Part shown: one piece after another, positions 37,069 to 46,639 of the stretch | Position numbering within the stretch: position 1 is the stretch's first letter | Layout of the letters: the number at the start of each line of letters is the position of its first letter | Source of the DNA: Lachnospiraceae bacterium | Lineage (GTDB): Bacteria; Bacillota; Clostridia; Lachnospirales; Lachnospiraceae | Assembly (NCBI GenBank): GCA_016282745.1 | Contig: JAEELL010000024.1 | Location: 1 to 64,000, forward strand | Direction of reading: 5' to 3' | DNA length: 64,000 nucleotides | Program-made: the position numbers and the translations under genes | Notes under the pieces: model-generated | Told to the model about the DNA's origin: nothing | Databases searched by the model: none | Seen by the model: the letters and a program-made list of their open reading frames with translations, nothing else

Positions 37069-37557
37069 TTACATGTTTAAGGCTTTGTCCAGTGCTTCGT
37101 TTTCTTCTTCACCTAATGTTGAGTACGCCTCACCGTTTACTATTTCTTTGATATATGTGTAGCTACTTTCTCTACCGTGCATTGTATTTAAAATGAATCC
37201 GTTGTTGTCACTGTTTAACATTGCAAGTGCAAAACTTAGATTTCCACCCATTTCTTTAAACGCATCATATTTAACAATTCCTGATTTTTTATATGTTGAA
37301 CCAATGCTGTTTAACGCTTCTTCTAATTTGATCATTGCTCTCTGGTTTGACAACTCAATTTTGTCCATTTTATCTAATGTATCATGAAGAATGTCATCAA
37401 GATCTTCAGCATTTTTTCCTTTCATGAATCTTTCATATTTTTTTGTCATTCTTTTTACTCTCATAGACAGTACAACATTGTTTATTAATAATATCAATAC
37501 TAATATAAAGAGTGCCAATATATAATAAAGTGGATCTATTCTCGTTAAAAACTTCAT
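37069..37557 (-). CDS. DUF4446-like membrane-anchored protein
   Basis: A 162-residue protein. One N-terminal membrane helix (residues 11-32) is followed by a charged coiled coil (33-90) and a compact domain with YDAFKEMGGNLSFALAMLNSDNNGFILNTMHGRESSYTY, written here in part. I recognise the last as the DUF4446 pattern that often follows parB in Clostridia. The role is unknown. AGAAGGAG precedes the ATG. It lies 68 bases downstream of parB and is probably in its transcript. Confidence 0.82.
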   Translation of the reverse strand: MKFLTRIDPLYYILALFILVLILLINNVVLSMRVKRMTKKYERFMKGKNAEDLDDILHDTLDKMDKIELSNQRAMIKLEEALNSIGSTYKKSGIVKYDAFKEMGGNLSFALAMLNSDNNGFILNTMHGRESSYTYIKEIVNGEAYSTLGEEENEALDKALNM

Positions 37558-37625
37558 TTTTTTCTCCTTCTGTTATCTCATGGTCTTTTATTTTATTATT
37601 ATATCTGTTATTTTACTAGTAATTC

Positions 37626-38552
37626 TTATTTTTGTATACTCTCAAATAATTCCATGATTCTCTCAAGGTCATCATTTGAATAGTAATCAATTTCGATTCG
37701 ACCTTTTCCACCGGACTTTCTGTTGATAGAAACTTTTGAACCTGTAATCGCTGACAATCTTTCCTGTATCTGATTAAATACAATTTTTTCCTCAGGATTG
37801 ATGTTATCTTCTTTTTCTTTTTTAGGTTTCAGATAACTTTTTACAAGCTTTTCTGTTTCACGAACGCTCAAGTTCTTTCCTATTATAATGTCTGCAATTT
37901 CTTTTTGTATATTTTCATCTTCCAATGATAAGAGTGCTCTGGCATGTCCCATCTGAAGCTGCTCGTCAATTAACATTGTCTGAATAGTTTCAGGAAGTTT
38001 CAAAAGTCTCATTGAGTTTGCAATTGTACTTCTGCTCTTTGATACTTTTTGAGCAACTTCTTCCTGAAGAAGTGAATACTCATCAATCAGCCTTTTATAT
38101 GCCTGTGCTTCTTCAATTGCATTTAAGTCCTGTCTCTGTATATTTTCAATTAACGCAATTTCCATTACTTCCTGTGGTGAATAATCTTTTATTACAACAG
38201 GAACTTCTTTTAATTTTGCAAGTTTAGCTGCTCTCCATCTTCTCTCACCGGCGATTATTTCATAATAACCTTCTTTTTTCTGAACAACAAGCGGCTGAAC
38301 AATTCCATACTGCTTAATAGAATCTGCTAATTCCTTTAATTGTTCTTCATTAAATTTCTTTCTTGGCTGTTCCCTATTTGGTTCTATTTCAGATACTTTT
38401 AAATATGTGTCAGTTGGTACTTCTTTAACAACTTCCTTTATTACTTCAACTTCTTTTATTACTTCCTTCACTTCTTTTTTCTTTTTTACAGTATTTTTAT
38501 CTGAAGAAGGTATCAGTGAATCAAGTCCTTTTCCGAGTCCTTTTTTTGCCAT
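37626..38552 (-). CDS. parB: Chromosome-partitioning protein ParB (Spo0J)
   Basis: A 308-residue centromere-binding CTP-dependent clamp. It has the N-terminal ParA-activating start KKGLGKGLDSLIP, then a Lys/Glu/Val-rich linker, the CTP-binding motif YEIIAGERRWRAAKLA, NIQRQDLNAIEEAQAY, a helix-turn-helix (QEEVAQKVSKSRSTIANSMRLL) and the C-terminal dimer domain. Targets are the three parS sites at 39863, 40780 and 41053. I start at the ATG at 38552, which has AAGGAG before it. The 309-base gap to parA (38553-38861) is almost pure AT and has no feature I can name. Confidence 0.95.
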   Translation of the reverse strand: MAKKGLGKGLDSLIPSSDKNTVKKKKEVKEVIKEVEVIKEVVKEVPTDTYLKVSEIEPNREQPRKKFNEEQLKELADSIKQYGIVQPLVVQKKEGYYEIIAGERRWRAAKLAKLKEVPVVIKDYSPQEVMEIALIENIQRQDLNAIEEAQAYKRLIDEYSLLQEEVAQKVSKSRSTIANSMRLLKLPETIQTMLIDEQLQMGHARALLSLEDENIQKEIADIIIGKNLSVRETEKLVKSYLKPKKEKEDNINPEEKIVFNQIQERLSAITGSKVSINRKSGGKGRIEIDYYSNDDLERIMELFESIQK

Positions 38553-38861
38553 CAGAATTCTCCTTTTTTCTTTTAAATTAACATAATTATATTTACTATT
38601 CAAAGTAAACGAGCGGAATACATGTAAGCTAGTTTACATAACATCTCATTGTTATTTATATTCGTTTTGCAACAATTTTCTTATATTTTTTTCTTTTTTT
38701 ATTTATAATTTTGTATATATTTTTTGTAAAATCGTTATTTACATACTATTTTTTTATCTATTTTTCTATTAATTAATATTTTATTAAATATTTTTTATTA
38801 GATTTTTTTATTAAATATTTTATATTTTTATGGTTATTTTATATCTTTTATTGCTTTTTTA

Positions 38862-39626
38862 CTATCTTTTATGCTTTATTACTTCTTCCGCAAGTTTTCT
38901 GTATGCATCTGCACCTGCTGACTTCGAATCATACATATGTATTGGCAATCCATGACTTGGCGCTTCAGCAAGCCTTACATTTCTTGGGATAATTGTCTTA
39001 TATATATTCTCATGCAAATTGTTTTTTACATTTTCAACTACCTGTAGTGATAAATTCGTTCTTGCGTCAAACATTGTAAATACTACACCTTCAATTTCAA
39101 GATTATCATTTAATCTTTCCTGAATAAGATTGATTGTGTGCATCAACTGTGATAATCCTTCCAGCGCATAATACTCACACTGAATTGGAACTATTACTGA
39201 ATCTGCAGCTGTCATCGCATTTACTGTTAATATATTTAATGAAGGTGGACAATCAATAATTATATAATCGTATAATCCTTTGATTGGCTCTAAACATTTT
39301 TTCAAAATGTATTCTCTTGAATTCTGTCCAATCAACTCAATTTCTGCTCCGGCCAAGTTCTCATTTGACGGAATCACATTTAAATTATCAACTACACTGT
39401 CTACCAAACATTCTGATAAAGAGCACGCTCCTAAAAACATTTGGTATGCGTTATTCTCTACTTCTTCTTTTCTTACTCCAACTCCACTTGTTGCATTTCC
39501 CTGTGGATCTATATCTACTAATAATACTTTCTTTTTTGCTTCTGCTAAGCATGATGCCAAATTTATTGATGTTGTTGTCTTACCAACACCACCCTTTTGA
39601 TTGGCTATTGCTATAATTCTTCCCAT
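38862..39626 (-). CDS. parA: Chromosome-partitioning ATPase ParA (Soj)
   Basis: A 254-residue Walker-type ATPase that binds nucleoid DNA and acts with ParB on origin segregation and DnaA control. It shows the deviant Walker A KGGVGKTTTSINLA, the A' motif DIDPQGNATSG and Walker B IIIDCPPSLN. The length is normal. It is upstream of parB on the same strand, but separated by 309 bases, wider than the overlap usual in Firmicutes. Confidence 0.96.
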   Translation of the reverse strand: MGRIIAIANQKGGVGKTTTSINLASCLAEAKKKVLLVDIDPQGNATSGVGVRKEEVENNAYQMFLGACSLSECLVDSVVDNLNVIPSNENLAGAEIELIGQNSREYILKKCLEPIKGLYDYIIIDCPPSLNILTVNAMTAADSVIVPIQCEYYALEGLSQLMHTINLIQERLNDNLEIEGVVFTMFDARTNLSLQVVENVKNNLHENIYKTIIPRNVRLAEAPSHGLPIHMYDSKSAGADAYRKLAEEVIKHKR

Positions 39627-39862
39627 TAGCTTGTGTCCTTTCCTAGTGTCTTTATTCTTTTTCTTTCTGCATTCTCTAGTTTATCACAATTCCATTATTC
39701 TTTCTATATGATTTTAGTTCCTTTTCTTTTTGAAATTGATATATTTTACCTTTTTCTTCCTATTATATATAAACTAATTTCTTCTTTACTTCTTTTTTTA
39801 CATACAATTTTTTACTACCATTTGAATTTTCACACTTTACATCTATTATTTTTTATTAGTAA

Positions 39863-39878
39863 TGTTTCACGTGAAACA
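39863..39878. other. parS: parS site 1
   Basis: TGTTTCACGTGAAACA, the exact consensus palindrome bound by ParB/Spo0J, in the gap upstream of parA. Confidence 0.95.
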
Positions 39879-40232
39879 TTATCTGTTTATAATTATATTC
39901 AAATTAATAATTTACTAACAATTATTATATTATTATCATTTTTGATTTTATTATTTATAGAATTACTATTTATATTTATATTTACATTTATAATATATTT
40001 ATACATATTTTCACTAGTTTTCAAAACATATATACATACAAGTCCATAATACTGGAAATCAAAATAGGAATAATTTTTTCTACAAATAAAATACTACTAA
40101 TAATAACAAAATCCAAACCTTATCATACAAGAATGTGATTATTTACATTTATATTACCGATATAATCAACCGGATGAATCTTTCAAGTTATCTATTGCAA
40201 ATTTTTAATAAGCTATAAGCTTTAATCTATAA

Positions 40233-40375
40233 TCTATAGGATATAAGATATAAGATATAAGATATAAGTTATAAGATTATAAACCATATATTATAAATAA
40301 TATATTATATTATTACCTATTAACTATGAACTATGAACTATTAACTATTAACTATGAACTATTGACTTTAATCTA
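40233..40375. repeat. Simple-sequence repeats between parS sites
   Basis: About 40233-40275 holds repeated GATATAA words. About 40318-40370 holds repeated ACTATGAACTAT/AACTATTA words, and similar TATCTATTA words return at 40555-40600. The 39627-41074 stretch has no credible gene. Confidence 0.6.
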
Positions 40376-40387
40376 ATAACAATTATC

Positions 40388-40553
40388 GTAACTATTCATC
40401 CTTTCAGCAATACCAAATCTAATCCGCAGATAAATTTGCTAAACTTTCCTGATTTTCATCCATTGGATATCAAATCACTTTCGCTCGCGACAAAAAAAGT
40501 TTTGTCGCGTATCTCGCTGATTTAGGTTCGCCAAAAAACAAAAGAATAGTTAC
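40388..40553 (+). repeat. MITE-like repeat, copy A
   Basis: 166 bp with terminal inverted repeats GTAACTATTC/GAATAGTTAC and an inner hairpin around GCGACAAAA/TTTTGTCGC. It matches the reverse complement of 42312-42478 over its whole length, by eye about 80-85%. CAATTA occurs on both flanks and may be a target duplication. It has no coding capacity. Confidence 0.75.
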
Positions 40554-40779
40554 CAATTACCTATTATCTATTATCTATTAGCTATTAACTTTTATTTATT
40601 ATCTATTTCATACTATCAATCATATAATTTCTACTACCTGTATTTAGCGCAGATTTATTTATCTTATAAATCACTAGAATAATACAAAACTATAATCACA
40701 AAATCAAAAATCACTGAGCCTATATCATAATTATTCTAATCGCCAAATTAATCATCTAATCCGTTTTGACATCTTCAAA

Positions 40780-40795
40780 TGTTTCACGTGAAACA
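40780..40795. other. parS: parS site 2
   Basis: TGTTTCACGTGAAACA, exact ParB-binding palindrome. Confidence 0.95.
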
Positions 40796-41040
40796 TTTAT
40801 TCATTTTATTATCACTAACAATATATTTCTTTACCACTCCAACAATCAACAACTATTATATTACTGATTCAATTCATTTCATTTTTTACAACATTTCTAT
40901 TCTTAAAAATCGACATATATATATCATTCAAATTTATTAGTATTATCTTATGTGTGACATTATTTCACGAATTCATAATTTTTTTACTTATATCAGATTC
41001 ATTAACTAACTAAAAAATATTCAATATAATTTTTATATTA

Positions 41041-41080
41041 AAATAGGTATAATGTTTCACGTGAAACATTATACCTATTT
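41041..41080. other. parS: parS site 3 inside a 40-bp perfect palindrome
   Basis: The parS 16-mer (41053-41068) is the centre of a perfect 40-bp palindrome whose arms begin AAATAGGTATAA. The minus-strand stop codon of the adjacent gene (41075-41077) lies in the arm, and TTTT follows on the minus strand. The same bases may therefore be a centromere site and a transcription terminator. Confidence 0.85.
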
Positions 41081-41530
41081 TTCTTTTTTCAACTTATTAA
41101 TCAGTTTTTGAATTTCCAGTTTTGTGCGTTGTGAATCACTGTCAATTATAGACAAACAAAACTCAAGACTTTTAATTAATGAAGAAACATCAACAGATTT
41201 AGTTTTACTTCTATCAAAAGATGAAATAATCAATATTTCTTTTTGAATATCATCAATTTGCTTCTTTATTTCATTATTATTATCAGATAAAACAACTAAT
41301 TTTACCTGAAGATCTTTTATTTCTTGTTTATTGAAAACATCTTCCTCAGCAGCTATTGGAGAAAACATAAAGAATCCTTCATCTTCTACTGTTTTAATTT
41401 CTTTTATTTTTGAATTTATTTCTTTTATAGAAATAGTGTTAGATTTATATTGTTGCTTCAAATCCAACAATTCGTTATTCAAAATAAGAAGACGGTAATC
41501 AATATAATCAAATACACCATTTATTTTCAT
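41075..41530 (-). CDS. Coiled-coil protein of unknown function in par-rsmG region
   Basis: A 151-residue hydrophilic protein. Residues 10-50 and 65-100 are predicted helices with heptad Leu/Ile/Lys/Glu, split by a short FFMFSPIAAEEDVF stretch. The C-terminal half ends in LIKSLEFCLSIIDSDSQRTKLEIQKLINKLKKEK, read in parts. There is no signal or membrane segment. It recalls the sensor arms of DegS-type kinases but has no kinase domain. The ribosome site is weak. It begins 21 bases after rsmG and ends in the parS palindrome. It may be a lineage-specific origin-region protein. Confidence 0.6.
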   Translation of the reverse strand: MKINGVFDYIDYRLLILNNELLDLKQQYKSNTISIKEINSKIKEIKTVEDEGFFMFSPIAAEEDVFNKQEIKDLQVKLVVLSDNNNEIKKQIDDIQKEILIISSFDRSKTKSVDVSSLIKSLEFCLSIIDSDSQRTKLEIQKLINKLKKEK

Positions 41531-41551
41531 ATATTCACCATATTAATATTT

Positions 41552-42274
41552 TTATTTTAACGGTTCTCTTGAAGGAGTACCTGCTTTTCTCGGATATTTT
41601 TTACTCATTGGTTTCACTTTTTCAATTTTAAGTAAAGTTCTGCTAAAATCACTGTTTGGAAGTACAAAATCAACCCTATCCTCAATAACACTTGATAAAA
41701 TATCTAATGCTTTTTGAGCAGATTTAATTTCATCATCAGATTCACCTGATTTATAACAAATAAAATTACCACCAACTTTTACAAATGGAAGGCAATATTC
41801 AGATAAAGTTGATAAATTAGCTACTGCGCGTGAAACACATACATCAAATTGTTCCCTATACTTTACATTTCTTCCAAGTTCTTCAGCTCTACCATGAACA
41901 AAATTAATGTTATGTAAACCAATTTGTTCACAAGATTCCTCTAAGAATTTTATTCTTTTATTTAAAGAATCCATTAGAACAACATTTAAGTCAGGATACA
42001 TTATTTTAATTGGAACACCAGGGAAACCTGCACCGGTTCCAACATCTATCAAACTGTCCACACTACTAAGATCGAAAATCTTAGCAATTGATAAACTATC
42101 AATAAAATGTTTTATAATTACATCATCTATTTCAGTAATTGATGTAAGATTCATAACTTTATTTTTTTCTATTAATAAATCATAAAACTGATAAAATTGA
42201 TTAATCTGCTCATCTGAAGCTGTAAGATTCAATTCATCAAGACATTTTATAAATAATTCCTTATTATAATTCAT
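41552..42274 (-). CDS. rsmG: 16S rRNA (guanine527-N7)-methyltransferase
   Basis: A 240-residue SAM methyltransferase (GidB). It has the SAM loop LIDVGTGAGFPGVPIKI, LLDSLNKR-like KRIKFLEE, the catalytic region CVSRAVANLSTLSEYCLP and the late KKYPRKAGTPSREPL. I start at the ATG at 42274, which has AGGAGATT before it. The frame upstream runs into the MITE-like repeat and is not coding. It is the third gene of mnmE-mnmG-rsmG, as in most Firmicutes, but the repeat has entered just before it. Confidence 0.95.
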   Translation of the reverse strand: MNYNKELFIKCLDELNLTASDEQINQFYQFYDLLIEKNKVMNLTSITEIDDVIIKHFIDSLSIAKIFDLSSVDSLIDVGTGAGFPGVPIKIMYPDLNVVLMDSLNKRIKFLEESCEQIGLHNINFVHGRAEELGRNVKYREQFDVCVSRAVANLSTLSEYCLPFVKVGGNFICYKSGESDDEIKSAQKALDILSSVIEDRVDFVLPNSDFSRTLLKIEKVKPMSKKYPRKAGTPSREPLK

Positions 42275-42311
42275 AAAAACAATAATCTCCTGACATTTTC
42301 GAGAATAATGT

Positions 42312-42478
42312 GTAACTATTCTTTTATGTATTTGGGGAACCCAAATCAGCGAGACACGCGACAAAGCATTTTTTGTCGCGAGCGAAAGTGATTTGATATC
42401 CGAAGGATGAAAATCACGAAAGCTAAGCAGATTTATCTGCGGATTCGAGCTGGCATTGCTAAAAGACTGAATAGTTAC
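42312..42478 (-). repeat. MITE-like repeat, copy B
   Basis: 167 bp with the same terminal inverted repeats as copy A, in the opposite orientation. The inner hairpin is CGCGACAAAG/TTTTGTCGCG. AATAAT is present on both flanks. It lies between mnmG and rsmG, 38 bases from the rsmG start, so it may affect rsmG expression. The rest of 42479-42585 is AT-rich, with no gene. Confidence 0.75.
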
Positions 42479-42585
42479 AATAATTTATGTAAAAACTAAA
42501 ATACATACAAAGCACATACAATGATTAATATAATGATTAGTTATAATAATTAGTTTTAACAACTAGTCTGCATAACTAATTTAAT

Positions 42586-44457
42586 CTATTTACATCCCAT
42601 ATATACGAGCAAAACAGATATATCAGCAGGCGAAACTCCGGATATTCTCGATGCCTGACCTATAGACAACGGTTTATAGAAAGAAAGCTTCTGTACTGCT
42701 TCCTTCCTCAAACTTCCAACTTTTGTATAATCAAAATCCTCAGGTATTTTTTTATTTTCGAGTTTCTTGAACTGCTCAACCTGTTTCATCTGCCTCTCAA
42801 TATAACCTGAATACTTGATATGAATATTAACCTGCTCTATTACATCATATGAAAGATTAGGTCTTTCAGGATCAATCTCAGCAAGCATATCATATTCAAT
42901 CTCAGGTCTTCTAATAAGTTCAGCAAGAGTACTTCCTGTTTTTAAAGTAGTACTTCCAAGTCTTTCCAAAAGATTCTGAACTTTTGAATTTGCTCCAACC
43001 GGAACATTTTCAAGTCTCTCAACTTCTTCTTTTATCAACTTAATCTTATTCTGAACATATTCATATCGTTCCTTTGGAACAAGACCTACCTTATATCCTA
43101 TTTCAGATAATCTGATATCAGCATTATCCTGTCTGAGTAACAATCTGTACTCAGCTCTGGAAGTCATCATTCTATATGGCTCATGACTCTCTTTTGTAAC
43201 AAGATCATCAATCAAAACTCCAATATAAGCCTGTGATCTGTCAAGAATAATCTGCTCTTTTCCCTGAACCATGAGTGCAGCGTTAATTCCCGCAATAATT
43301 CCCTGGGCAGCTGCCTCCTCATAACCTGAACTTCCATTGAACTGTCCGGCACTGAATAATCCTTTGATATATTTAAACTCTAAAGTTGGCAGCAACTGGC
43401 CATATTCTATACAATCATATTCAATTGCGTATGCATTTCTAACAATCTTTGCATTTTCAAGACCCGGAACTGTACGATACATAGCATACTGAACATCTTC
43501 AGGCAAGGAACTGGACATTCCACCAAGATACATTTCATTAGTATAAAGACCTTCCGGTTCAATAAATACCTGATGTCTGTTCTTATCTGCAAACTTTACA
43601 ACTTTGTCTTCAATCGAAGGACAATATCTAGGACCTGTTCCCTCTATCATACCTGAAAATAAAGGAGATCTGTCAATATTATCACGAATAATCTTATGAG
43701 TTTCTTCATTAGTGTAAGTTAACCAACATGAAACCTGTTCTTTCTGTACACTTTCAATATCTGTAGAAAATGAAAAAGGAACAATTCTCTTATCACCAAA
43801 TTGTTCTTCCATCTTTGAAAAATCAATGCTTCTCTTATCAACACGTGCAGGTGTTCCTGTTTTAAATCTGCGCATTTTAATTCCGTTATCAATAAGAGAC
43901 TGTGTAAGATGTTTTGCCGACTGTAATCCATTAGGACCAGTCTCATTACTAACATCACCGTAAATACATCTTGCATTAAGATAAGTTCCACTTGCAAGAA
44001 TAACAGCTTTTGCTAAATAAGTAGCTCCGGAAAATGTCTTAACACCCTTAATAACATTATCATCAACTATAATTTCACAAACTTCACCCTGTCTTACTGT
44101 AAGATTATCAGTATTTTCTAATGTTCTTCTCATTGAACGGGTATAATCCTGCTTATCAGCCTGAGCTCTGAGAGAATGAACTGCAGGACCTTTAGATTTA
44201 TTTAACATCTTAGACTGAATAAAAGTCTTATCTATATTTTTTCCCATTTCTCCACCGAGAGCATCAATTTCACGAACCAAATGTCCCTTGGAAGTTCCAC
44301 CAATATTTGGATTACATGGCATAAGTGCAATACTGTCAACACTAACAGTAAATACAATTGTATTCAAACCTAATCTGGCAGAAGCAAGTGCCGCTTCACA
44401 ACCAGCATGTCCTGCACCAACAACTACAACATCATATTCTTCAACAATATTTGGCAT
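42586..44457 (-). CDS. mnmG: tRNA uridine-5-carboxymethylaminomethyl modification enzyme MnmG
   Basis: A 623-residue FAD enzyme (GidA) that works with MnmE on wobble uridine 34. It has the dinucleotide loop [43 protein letters not shown], the flavin region [12 protein letters not shown] and the C-terminal MnmE/tRNA-binding helices. The length is normal. It lies 35 bases after mnmE; AAGGAT precedes the ATG. Confidence 0.97.
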   Translation of the reverse strand: MPNIVEEYDVVVVGAGHAGCEAALASARLGLNTIVFTVSVDSIALMPCNPNIGGTSKGHLVREIDALGGEMGKNIDKTFIQSKMLNKSKGPAVHSLRAQADKQDYTRSMRRTLENTDNLTVRQGEVCEIIVDDNVIKGVKTFSGATYLAKAVILASGTYLNARCIYGDVSNETGPNGLQSAKHLTQSLIDNGIKMRRFKTGTPARVDKRSIDFSKMEEQFGDKRIVPFSFSTDIESVQKEQVSCWLTYTNEETHKIIRDNIDRSPLFSGMIEGTGPRYCPSIEDKVVKFADKNRHQVFIEPEGLYTNEMYLGGMSSSLPEDVQYAMYRTVPGLENAKIVRNAYAIEYDCIEYGQLLPTLEFKYIKGLFSAGQFNGSSGYEEAAAQGIIAGINAALMVQGKEQIILDRSQAYIGVLIDDLVTKESHEPYRMMTSRAEYRLLLRQDNADIRLSEIGYKVGLVPKERYEYVQNKIKLIKEEVERLENVPVGANSKVQNLLERLGSTTLKTGSTLAELIRRPEIEYDMLAEIDPERPNLSYDVIEQVNIHIKYSGYIERQMKQVEQFKKLENKKIPEDFDYTKVGSLRKEAVQKLSFYKPLSIGQASRISGVSPADISVLLVYMGCK

Positions 44458-44492
44458 TGTTTTATCCTTCTTTCAAAAAACTTTTTACTTAT

Positions 44493-45872
44493 CTATTTTC
44501 CCATACAAAACTTAGAAAAAATTTCATTAACAAGATCATCTTCAACACTCTCACCGATAATCAATCCTAAACTCTCATATGCATCCATCAAATCAATGGA
44601 AAAGAAATCTTCAGGCATGCAATCTTTGATTGAATTTTCAACCTGACATAAGCTCTTAAAAGAATTATCAAGAACTTCTTTATGTCTTTCATTAGTAATA
44701 TAAACTTCATTATTATAAGAAATATCACCTGAATAGAACATATTTTTAATCTCTTCTATCAAATCATCAAAACCTGTTCTTTCTTTTGCTGAGATAACAA
44801 TAACTTTTTTTCCGGTAATTTCTTCGAGTTTATCTTTGGAAACAACCATATCTTTATCAGCTTTATTAATTAAAACAACCGCTTTTTTATTTTTAATCAA
44901 ATCAATAATCTGCATATCATTGTTATCAAGTTCAACCAAACCGTCAACAACATAAATAATCAAATCACAGTCTGAAGAAATATCAATAGCTTTTTTAACA
45001 CCAATTTTTTCAACAACATCTTCAGTATCTCGGATTCCTGCAGTATCTATGACATTGAGACTGATATCTCCAATTCTAATATTTTCAGAAAGAGTATCTC
45101 TTGTAGTACCTGCAATCTCAGTAACAATTGCACGCTCTTCTCCCACAAGCAAATTCATCAAAGAAGATTTTCCTGCATTTGGTTTTCCAAGAATAGCCGT
45201 CTTTACCCCTTCCCTGATTATCTTTCCATTATCAAAAGATGAAATAAGTTTACTCACTTCATTCTTACATTCAATGACAACTTCAAGTAACTGATCACTA
45301 TATCCTTCAAGACTTATGTGTTCAGGATCATCTAGTGCAGACTCTATATAAGCAATCTGATAAATAATCTTATCTCTCAAACTCTTAATCTTATCGTGAA
45401 TATTTCCATTTAACTGATTTAGAGAACTCTTAAGAGCAAGATCACTCTGAGAATTAATAACATCCATAACTGCTTCTGCCTGTGACAAATCAATTCTTCC
45501 GTTAAGAAATGCTCTCTTTGTAAATTCTCCCGGCTCTGCAGTTCTTGCACCATACTTAATAACAGTTCTCAAAATCTTTCTTATTACTAAAGATCCACCA
45601 TGACAATCAATCTCAACTGTATCTTCCGTAGTATAAGAATTCGGTGCTTTCATAATAAGAACCATAACTTCATCTATTATTTCATCACCATCAACAATGT
45701 GACCATAATGAAGAGTATGGCTGTCAACTTCCAACATCTTCTTTTCTTTGTTGGCAGGTCTGAAAATTTTATCTATTATTTTTAATGAATCATCACCACT
45801 AATTCTGACAATTCCAATCCCCGAATTGCCGGCTGCACTTGCAATCGCAGCAATAGTATCTGTAACTTTCAT
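44493..45872 (-). CDS. mnmE: tRNA modification GTPase MnmE
   Basis: A 459-residue GTPase (TrmE). The N-terminal tetrahydrofolate-binding domain (1-120) is followed by helices and an inserted G domain: GKPNAGKSSL (P-loop), TRDTLSE (switch), DTAGI and NKAD. The C-terminal CMGK is the catalytic Cys motif (FCMGK at the end). It is the first gene of mnmE-mnmG-rsmG. GTGAGGAG precedes the ATG. Confidence 0.97.
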   Translation of the reverse strand: MKVTDTIAAIASAAGNSGIGIVRISGDDSLKIIDKIFRPANKEKKMLEVDSHTLHYGHIVDGDEIIDEVMVLIMKAPNSYTTEDTVEIDCHGGSLVIRKILRTVIKYGARTAEPGEFTKRAFLNGRIDLSQAEAVMDVINSQSDLALKSSLNQLNGNIHDKIKSLRDKIIYQIAYIESALDDPEHISLEGYSDQLLEVVIECKNEVSKLISSFDNGKIIREGVKTAILGKPNAGKSSLMNLLVGEERAIVTEIAGTTRDTLSENIRIGDISLNVIDTAGIRDTEDVVEKIGVKKAIDISSDCDLIIYVVDGLVELDNNDMQIIDLIKNKKAVVLINKADKDMVVSKDKLEEITGKKVIVISAKERTGFDDLIEEIKNMFYSGDISYNNEVYITNERHKEVLDNSFKSLCQVENSIKDCMPEDFFSIDLMDAYESLGLIIGESVEDDLVNEIFSKFCMGK

Positions 45873-45962
45873 TCAAACACTCCTCACAATGCACATTCTA
45901 AATCCATTATATTATAGCACATATAAACCACTTTTATAAATAAATTTCAAAATGTATACTTT

Positions 45963-45998
45963 ATGAAAAAAACTGCTTGTCGGTGACAAGCAGTTTTT
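45963..45998 (-). terminator. Terminator of rpmH-rnpA-yidD-yidC-jag unit
   Basis: AAAAACTGCTTGTC, GGT, GACAAGCAGTTTTT: perfect 14-bp arms between jag and mnmE, with a T run on the minus strand. It splits the origin-left genes into two units. Confidence 0.88.
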
Positions 45999-46007
45999 AA
46001 TCAATTA

Positions 46008-46631
46008 TTATTTTTTTAATACAACTACTACATGTCTGTAAGGTTCATCACCTTCACTTCTTGTAGTAACAAATTTATCATTCTGAAGAGCTGAATGAAT
46101 AATTCTTCTCTCGTATGGATTCATTGGCTCTAAAGCAACAGACTTTTTAGTTCTCTTTACTTTGAAAGCAATGTTCTTTGCAAGATTTTCAAGAGTAGCT
46201 TTTCTTCTCTCTCTGTAATTTTCTGTATCAAGCTTAACTCTCAAATACTTTTCATTATTTTTATTGATAACAAGACTTACAAGATACTGTAAAGAATCAA
46301 GTGTCTGACCTCTCTTGCCAATAAGAACTCCCATGTCATCACCGATAAGATCAATGTTGACAATTCCTTCTTCTTCGTTAACCTGGATATTTAACTTAAC
46401 AGCTAAATCCATAGCATCAAATACTTTTTTTAAGAATTCTGTAGCGATATCTTCAACAGATGCATTTTTTCTGGCACGAATAATTGCCGGCTTACTTCCG
46501 ATTCCTAAGAATCCTGAACTTCCTTCTTCAACAACTTCATATTCTAATTTATCTCTTGTTAATTCTAATTCAACCAATGCATTTGTAATAGCATCATCTA
46601 CATTTTTACCTGTAAATTCCTTAAATTCCAT
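46008..46631 (-). CDS. jag: Jag/KhpB RNA-binding protein
   Basis: A 207-residue protein. It has the N-terminal Jag domain (MEFKEFTGKNVDDAITNAL, with SSGFLGIGSKPA), a KH domain (about 75-145, DDMGVLIGKRGQTLDSLQYL) and an R3H domain (about 150-207, MNPYERRIIHSALQ). It binds RNA and influences cell division and envelope functions in other Firmicutes. It follows yidC by 8 bases, as usual. Confidence 0.95.
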   Translation of the reverse strand: MEFKEFTGKNVDDAITNALVELELTRDKLEYEVVEEGSSGFLGIGSKPAIIRARKNASVEDIATEFLKKVFDAMDLAVKLNIQVNEEEGIVNIDLIGDDMGVLIGKRGQTLDSLQYLVSLVINKNNEKYLRVKLDTENYRERRKATLENLAKNIAFKVKRTKKSVALEPMNPYERRIIHSALQNDKFVTTRSEGDEPYRHVVVVLKK

Positions 46632-46639
46632 ATTAACCT

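Noticed and set aside
39633-40049. A 138-codon plus-strand frame upstream of parA
   Set aside because: It is Phe/Ile/Leu-rich, as expected of AT-rich DNA, has no ribosome site and reads straight through the parS site.
40233-40600. CRISPR array in the repeat-rich parS region
   Set aside because: The repeats are short, irregular AT words without constant spacers, and no cas genes are near.
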